A stretch of DNA of 64,000 nucleotides from Zoroaster sp. YZ-2022 (taxonomy: Eukaryota > Echinodermata > Asteroidea > Forcipulatida > Zoroasteridae): contig CM055823.1 in the NCBI GenBank assembly GCA_029582265.1, forward strand, positions 10,576,821-10,640,820, given 5' to 3'. Below the pieces are notes generated by a model, which ran no database searches, was not told the origin of the DNA, and saw only the letters and a list, made by a program, of their open reading frames with translations. Below, piece by piece: positions 37,701-45,900 of this stretch (its first letter is position 1; each line of letters starts with the position of its first letter). The position numbers were made by a program, and so were the translations under genes.

Positions 37701-40700
37701 ATCACAAATCTTCATGTTACCCTCGTGACGTCACTCAAAAAGTGATGTTCACCTCTGACGTCACTCAAAAAGTGATGTTCACCTCTCAAGAGTGGTACAT
37801 CACCCTGATCGTCCCCGGGAGTATCATCCCCATATATCTTTCACAAGTGCTACTTTTGATTGCAAGAAGTGAAAAGAGCGACCGAGGTTGTTATATTGCT
37901 GGTACTCCGCAGAACACGCTATATTTCAATTTGATGCACTGTAGGGACCAGCTAAACAACTTGTCTGCCGTGTGTCAATTTGTTCGCTTCGACCATGCAG
38001 TACGAATAGTTCGCGAATACTGCAAACGAAACGGACGAGATGACAGCAACTTCCAGACACTTCCAGTTACAGACTTAGACAGTTTACTGGAAGATTTCTT
38101 GATAACGTAATCTAATACCATGGTATAACAAAATAATTGTTGCCTGGCGTGATGGGGGTCCATGGGTTTGTACACCCTCGGGGCTGATGGCACCCTCGGC
38201 TTCGCCTCGGGTGCCATCAGCCCCCTCGGGTGTACAAAACGCCATGGACCCCATCACGCCAGGCAACAATTATTAAATGTAGCATCCTTCCTCAATCACC
38301 CAAAATGCTCCAATACCTCATAGAGGATTTTGTGTGATGTGGGGTGGTTAGGGTTAAAAACCCTCCTACTTTTGGTGCCTTTTTCAGACAAGTTGATGCA
38401 CCATTTGAAACCATTTGTTTTGTGAAACACACCAAGGTGTAGTGTATCCACCATTCAAAACCATTTGAATGATTTATAAGCCACTGTGTACTACATTCAC
38501 CATTTGAAACCATTCGGCTATGGAAACACACCAAGGTGTAGTGTATCCACCATTCAAAAACCATTTGAATGGATTTGAATGGTAGTAAAGCTTGCTACCA
38601 TTACCAACACTTTTCAAATGGTATCACCATGTGTGTGTACAAAACCAATGGCCATTTTGTTAAGTGGAAATTTTGAATGGTTTGAAATGGTTAAACAGTA
38701 GGAGGGTTAATTTGAATGAAACAGCCCCTCGGACAAAACTGGGAAGATTGATACTACACCAAATAGGTATTACATTACAATTCAAAACGTGTGTTATTTT
38801 TGAATGACGATTTCTAATGACCATTTTTACAATTTACCTTCACAGGGACAGGTGTGCACAAACCTTCAAGTACTTGAATGTACCTTCAATGTACATATAT
38901 ACTGGTTGAAGTATTTGTATGCAGAAACTCACTCAACCTGACCAAAAATTATTGATATCAGATGACTTATCACCTTGAATAAGCCTGCAGTGCACACAAG
39001 CAAACTGGCTTGAATTGGAAACCTGTACATGTACATACATGTACATACAAGTACATGTAATATTAATAAGTTATACACAAGACGACCAAAATATCTGCCA
39101 TCTTGCAGTCCACTGTCTCATGATCTCTGATCTCAAGTGACTAACTACAATGAATACATGCATATTATATACAGCAATGCAATACACTCTGTATCAAACA
39201 AGGTGAAAGAATCTGGCTTCAAAATACATATATATATTCACACAGTGCATGAGCTGTTGATGGCACATGTCATTAGGGAGGAAGGCCAAACTCCTGGTAC
39301 AACCAAGCCTTTGAGAAACCCGACTAGGCCCAGGCTACTGATTTTACAATCCACAGTGACTTACATGTAAATAACCATTCAGTCATTACATGATTGGGCA
39401 CATTTTGGTCAAAAAGAATAACAGTTTCCTTAAAATTTGCCAGTTTTTCATCAAACTGGCACATTTTGTCAAGATCCAATCTACATACATACATACATGA
39501 GATAATATGTAATCACTCAGAACTTTTACCTGGTGCTCTTCAATAAGACTACACAAATAAATATGAAAATGACTCTAGAGTTACAATTATAATAATTTAA
39601 CATGTTCATGCACCGATGGACATACAATATAGATGATTCTCAGAATGTATTTAGAAGCGGTCATGAATAAATCATCAGTTCATCAATCAAATGTTGACAA
39701 TAAACCCCAAAATCCATAATGTGTAAATCTAAATATTTGCATTTGCCACTGAAAAGCAGATTTCACGTAGTGTAATATACAGAGATTATGGCCCCGATGG
39801 CCCACGGTAACCATTCAACACCCAACATCACTGAATTTTATGAATCCATTCTGGAGTCATACATACAACACTGGTTCTAAAATGAGTAATTGTGACAGGT
39901 GTTTGTCAAATCTGGGCCCAGAGGCAATACATTTATCACCATGTAAACTCTTTTGTGTATCACTAATAATTCTCTTTGAAAAAATAATTACACCTTTAAA
40001 GCCTTCACAATTTTCAACACTCTTTGTATTTGGATGTGAATTGTGCAACAGAACAAGTACTGAATGGCATTCATTATGTATACATGTACGTACATGACAT
40101 AAAACACAATAAAGGGTCGGTTTCAGGTACTTAAAAATAAATAACAACCATTGGAAAAACTGCTAACGTGACGGATGCAAAGTGGCCCCCTTTATTGTGT
40201 TTTATGTCACATACATTTGTACATCTACAGGGAAAATGGCATTAAGACAATACTTCAAGGGGCACAATGCAGATATTGCGGTAAACTTGAGACAAATATA
40301 CCAGACCAGGAAATGTTTGAGACCTCATTCATTGGTCGAGACTGAGATAATGCCGTCTCAAGACCAACATGTACATGTACAGTATAACACTGGTTCTAAA
40401 ATAGTAATTGTAACAAGAGCTTTTCAAATCTGGGCTCTGAGGGCGTACATTGATAATAAGGCCGTTTCAGTTATTTCAGGAACCGGATACCCAAAATTGG
40501 AAATCTTCAGATACCAGGGTACCCGTAAACAATTTTGTAAAAACATGTAAATACTCCCGAATGTATAAAATAACCAATATGAACACAAGTTTCTCTTGTT
40601 TTATTAGACTCATAATAAATGTGGACTTACTGTAATACATGTAACTTCCGCTTCTATATTAAAAACGACTCGTGGCATCCCCATTCCCCTCACGAAAATA

Positions 40701-42924
40701 ATGTTAACAAAAAATCACAGACTTCCATTTGTGGCTTAAATGTTTAGTTTAAAAGTCGTTTACTGGTAATTGGAGCCGAAAAATGGAACCGGGTAATGAC
40801 AGTTTCGGTCGGGTATCCGGGTACCCGGCACAGCCTTAGTTGATAATCAATGATCAGGCTAATTGGGCTACCCAGGATTTAAAAAAAAAAAAAAAATTAA
40901 AAATTAATTTCTTTGGTTTCTTCAAGAAGAAAGTGATGAGAAGCTACAATGTTTGTTTACCTTGACTGAGACTCTGTTACACACCACTCTGTTAAGGACA
41001 AGCCATGAAGGAAACTCCAACACCTCCATCAATGCTTCCTCATCCAACTCCAAGTCCGTCAGATTACCCTCGCCTTTGAGTGTGCTCAATCTAATTCTGT
41101 CCTGTGACAGGTTCTTGGCAAACCTTAGTGTTTGAATGGAAGGCAAGACACAGAAAGAAGAAAACCAATTATTATACATGGATTCTGTCCTGTGACAGGT
41201 TCTTGGCAAACCTTAGTGTTTGAATGGAAGGCAAGACACAGAAATTAAAACATTAAAACAGAAAACCAAACATTATACATGGATTGTAACACTTTTACTT
41301 TCAAGTCTTTGTGGTCCACACCTGACCTCTTGATAAGCATGATTAGGCCTGACCTAGCCCAGGTTTCACCTTCATGTACTATGATGACATCCAAGGAAAA
41401 ATTAAAATGTGATAAATAAGATTTGTAGCTTTGCATGGTGATAAATTCAGAAAGTGATAAATATATACACATGTGATAAATTAACCCTCCTACTCTTTGA
41501 CCATTTGAAACCATTCAAAATTTCCACTTACCAAAATGCCCATTGGTTTTGCACACATATGGTGATACCATTTGAACAGTGTTGGTAGCAAGCTTTACTA
41601 CCATTCAAATCCATTCAAATGCATAGAGGGTCCATTGATTCACCACTTAGAAGTATCCAAACAAGGTTTTGTTTTGTATTAGCTGTACTACTTTACCATT
41701 TGGAAATATCCAAACAAGGTTTTGTATTAGCTGACCTACCATTCAAAACCATTTGGGGAATCAATACTGTACAGTTATTTCACCATTCAAAACCACAAAA
41801 GCGAATGGTTTCAAATGGTGGATCAACTTGTATGAAAAAGGTACCAGAAGTAGGAGGGTTAATACAAAAAAAGGGAAGAATGTCGTATCCAACCGCACTT
41901 TTTTCGTTCATCATAACTAATAAATTAATGTAATTTTACCTGCTCAGTTAGGTGGAGAACATATACAATGTAGATGATGATGGGCATACTTCAAATTATT
42001 CCAGGATATTTGTTTAATGAAAAATCAGGCATTTTTGGTACATGTATACGATGACTTCCTCAGTCATGTCAGTCTGATCTTGTCAACTCCCCAATTAGTG
42101 ATCAACACTCGTACATGTGCAGTGGCAACTACATAATAGGATTACTCCATTTTCTGAAGGGGAGGATTTTTTCAGAAGGGAAATAAAGTCCAAAAACCAT
42201 CATAAAAGTGGATTTTAAAGATAGTTTTCACTTTCTGTACCCTCAAAAATCGATAAAAATCACTTTTTAACTGGTTAGTGGTCGCAAAAAAATTCCCAAG
42301 AAACCCTTAAAAAGTGGCGGTTGGATACAACATTCTTTCCCAAAATCATTTGTTTATATTAAAAATTAATAACTTCCAAATGGCCCTTCATCCGTCACAG
42401 ACCTACATGTACATGTACCCTCTGCTAAGCCCTACTTGTGTGACAAGGACCTGCTGGATCCTACAGTAAGTAGCCACACGTCGGTCCCGTCCTTGCAAGT
42501 GACGTAGCACAACATCCATGGACTTTTGAGTTACATAAAGAGGCCAAGATTTTCTGTCCCAAATTTCTCGAAAATGTCTGAAAGATCATGATTACGGAGT
42601 CTACAAAGATAGGAAACAGTTCATGGAAAGCATCCAGTGTGTCAAAACATTTGCAAAGTTTGTAGGATTGTGCGTTCATAATTTAACTCCACTGAGGTGG
42701 ACAACTCATTTATAATTACAGGGATGTTCAAAAATATGAGCTAGACGGTGGTTTATATTTTAACTTCTGCCTTTTTTAAGCATACGACCGATAGTTTCCT
42801 TTCCCAAAACTTATATTTCTATTTGTTAAAATCATGAAATCCATTTATCATGTGGTTTAAAGTCCATTTTCAGCTTTCAACTTCACAATTATGATTACCC
42901 CCATAAATATGAATGGTTCAATCC

Positions 42925-42957
<33 letters not shown>

Positions 42958-45900
42958 TGGACTTATATGGCGCACGTATCTACCAAACTGGTGCTCAAGA
43001 CGCATTACATTATTACCCCTGCTCATCAGGCTCATAAATCATTCCTGAAACCATCTCAGCTCCCTGGGGAGTATACAGCTCAATTGCTGCCTTTTCAGCG
43101 CATAGCCTATGGGCTATTCAAACACAACAACCAACTCTGCCCTCACAGGTACCCATTTACCCCTGGGTGGAGAGAAGCAATTATGGTAAAAGTGTCTTGC
43201 TCAAGGACACAAGCACCCTAGTCGTGGCTGGGATTCAAACCCACATTCTGACGACTCAGCCATCAGAACACAAATCCGATGCACTAAACCGCTCGACCAT
43301 GGCACTCCATGTTGGATTTCGACCAATGAGAAAATTCACAAGTATCCAGGTCGAATCCAAATTTTTGGATTGGTCCAAAATTTTGGCAGAAAATTCAACT
43401 GCTCATGTTCCGACAGACTTCGCACTGGAGTATGGGGTGGGCTGGTTAATCATTTGCTATCTGAATCACATCACTCGTAGACGTTTGTAGGACATTTTCA
43501 CAATCTTGGATAGGCTGTACATGCACTGTTCATGAAACTTAAAGAAGCTTGCAGCAGTGCAGTTGGTGGGTAAAAGGGGACCATGTGGTAAGGGCAACAA
43601 ATGGTATGCCTTCGGGAAGAAATCAGCAAAATATATTTTGTATCCATTTAACGGATCACCGGAAAGCTATTATGCCACCAATTTTTGTCATGTTTTTGGC
43701 CATTTATTTAGGTGCATTTGGGAAAATATATTGAGTCCTTTTGGAAATTCCCGATCGTATACATTCTCTTCTAAAGAATTTACATGTATCAAGTAAAGAC
43801 TGTTTGCGTTGACACCATGTGAAATTCTCCAACCATTGAATAAATATTTACCCTTAAATTTTTCCATTAAATAAATATTATTCGTTAAATTTCTGTGAAT
43901 AAATATTGTTTTTGAATGATAAATAATACATCAGGAATAAATTCTTGGCCCAGCCCCAAAAAGTGGATAAGAATAAATATTCTTATCCACTAGTAAGGGC
44001 TTTCTAGACAGCGATTGATAGCCTCATTGTAAAGATTGACACCACTGTCTGGCTTGGGAAAAACATGAAAGGAAGCCGCTGGCCCAGGACTTGGCTTGAA
44101 ACTTGATACATCAGCAAGATAAGGCCTGTCATAGCCTGGCCGACATCACGCAAATAACATTGCAAATAGGATGGGCTTGCAAATGTAGACGAGAGGATGA
44201 TAGGGGGTGGGGATAATGATAGAAACTCCAATAAGAAAAAACAAACAAACAAACAAATTCAACATTTATAAACTTTATTTTCTGCATTTTTTTCTTTGAA
44301 TATTCGAACTGGAAAAAACCAACCAGATATTTTCGAACCATCGATCAAATATTTGAATATTCGGTTATTCGGCACAGCCCTCGTTCAAAAGCGATTCTTG
44401 AGTCTATACAATACATACGTTAAATGCAAGTCTCAAGCTTTCTAATTTCTTGCGTAAATCCTTAAAGAAAAAGGTGGTCAATGCATTTCCAATGGGCTTC
44501 TGATGACCGATGGAGCCAGTACATGTGAAGTGGGCATGGTTTATGTTGGAATTACATCTCACTTACGAACAGGATAGCGTGGATGATTTAGTCCGCAAAA
44601 TGAGCACTGACCTCTATGAGCCCTGTCACCTAGTATAATTACATATGTACGCAATTGATGTTCTGATCCCAGGTCATTGTGCATGCGCATATTTATAAAC
44701 ATTAACATGGCCAGGTACTGCAGATAGGGTCATAACAGGGCTACCCTCAGCTAGCCTGACCACTAATGTTAGCGACACAAGTGTCAATATTTCATAATTT
44801 ACGTTAGAGCACAAGGGTTGTGTTCTTGTCGCAAGGGTCAAGTTTTTAAAGGGTTGAGATGCCACAAGGGTGGAGTTGTTATGAGGGAGGCCTTGTCTCA
44901 TCATCATAGCTGTATGGATTGTCACACTCATGGGAAAGAATGTCGTATCCAACCGCCAGTTTTTATGGGGTTTTTTGAATTTTTTTTGCAACCACTAACC
45001 AGTTAAAAAATGATTCTATCGATTTTTGGGGGTACAGAAAGCAAAAACTATCTTTAAAATCCACTTTTATGATGGTTTTCGGACTTTATTTCCCTTCTAA
45101 AAAAATCCTCCCCTTCAGGAAATAGAAGGATCCTATTATAGTTGCCACTGCGCATGTACAATGACCGTGTTGGTCACTAAAGGGTGAGTTGACAAGATCA
45201 GACTGACATGACTGAGGAAGTCATCGTATACCAAAAATGCCTGATTTTTCATGAAATAAATATCCTGGAATAATTATATAATAAAGTATATGTCCATCAT
45301 CATCCATATGTTCTCCACCTTACTAGGTACAGTGATGGTAAGATTACATTATTGGTTAAATTGAATGAGAAAAAGTGGCGGTCGTATACATGTACGACAT
45401 TCTACCCCTGGGACTACTTGATCGGCAACTAATTTTTTGATTTCACAATCAGTCCAGCCAGACAGACGGTCGCAAAGATTACCATGTAGATCCGTGGTAT
45501 TGGAACCGACACTCGTGCGATCTGAAGGGCCACTCACCATGTTAGCCGATTATCACAGGTTGTCAATGTTTGAATTGCACTAGTCTAGCAATGTGATCAG
45601 TTACTCACACCTTTAAGGTCCTGTAACGTTTCTTGAAGGAAATTGTCTCTACTTTTCAAAAATATAAAGCACTTTCACAAAATCTGTCCCTGACATTCAC
45701 AAATTTGGCGAGAATCAGGGTTCTCTCAATGTTCCGGCTTTGGCACGCGGTAACTTCTAAATTTTTGTTTTGATTCAGAAGTGTCTGGACCTGACTGTGA
45801 TAGCTGGAATCATCTACTTTAAAATAAGGGGTTGATGTCGCGAATTGAACGACGTAATTATATCACGCCGATAAAAAGAAAAAATGGTGCAATCTTTCAT

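Larger units (their letters stand above)
37282..38357. mobile_element. TTAA element carrying other insertions
   Basis: Ends TTAACCCTAACCCCCAGGCC and GATGTGGGGTGGTTAGGGTTAA region. The outer arms CTCAATCACACAAAATGCT / ATTTTGTGTGAT pair. It is interrupted by 37641-38131 and the palindrome at 38131-38274. Confidence 0.65.

Noticed and set aside
42461..42679. 72-codon minus-strand frame as an extra BLTP3 exon
   Set aside because: Exons 1 and 2 join in frame without it, and the peptide matches nothing in the family.
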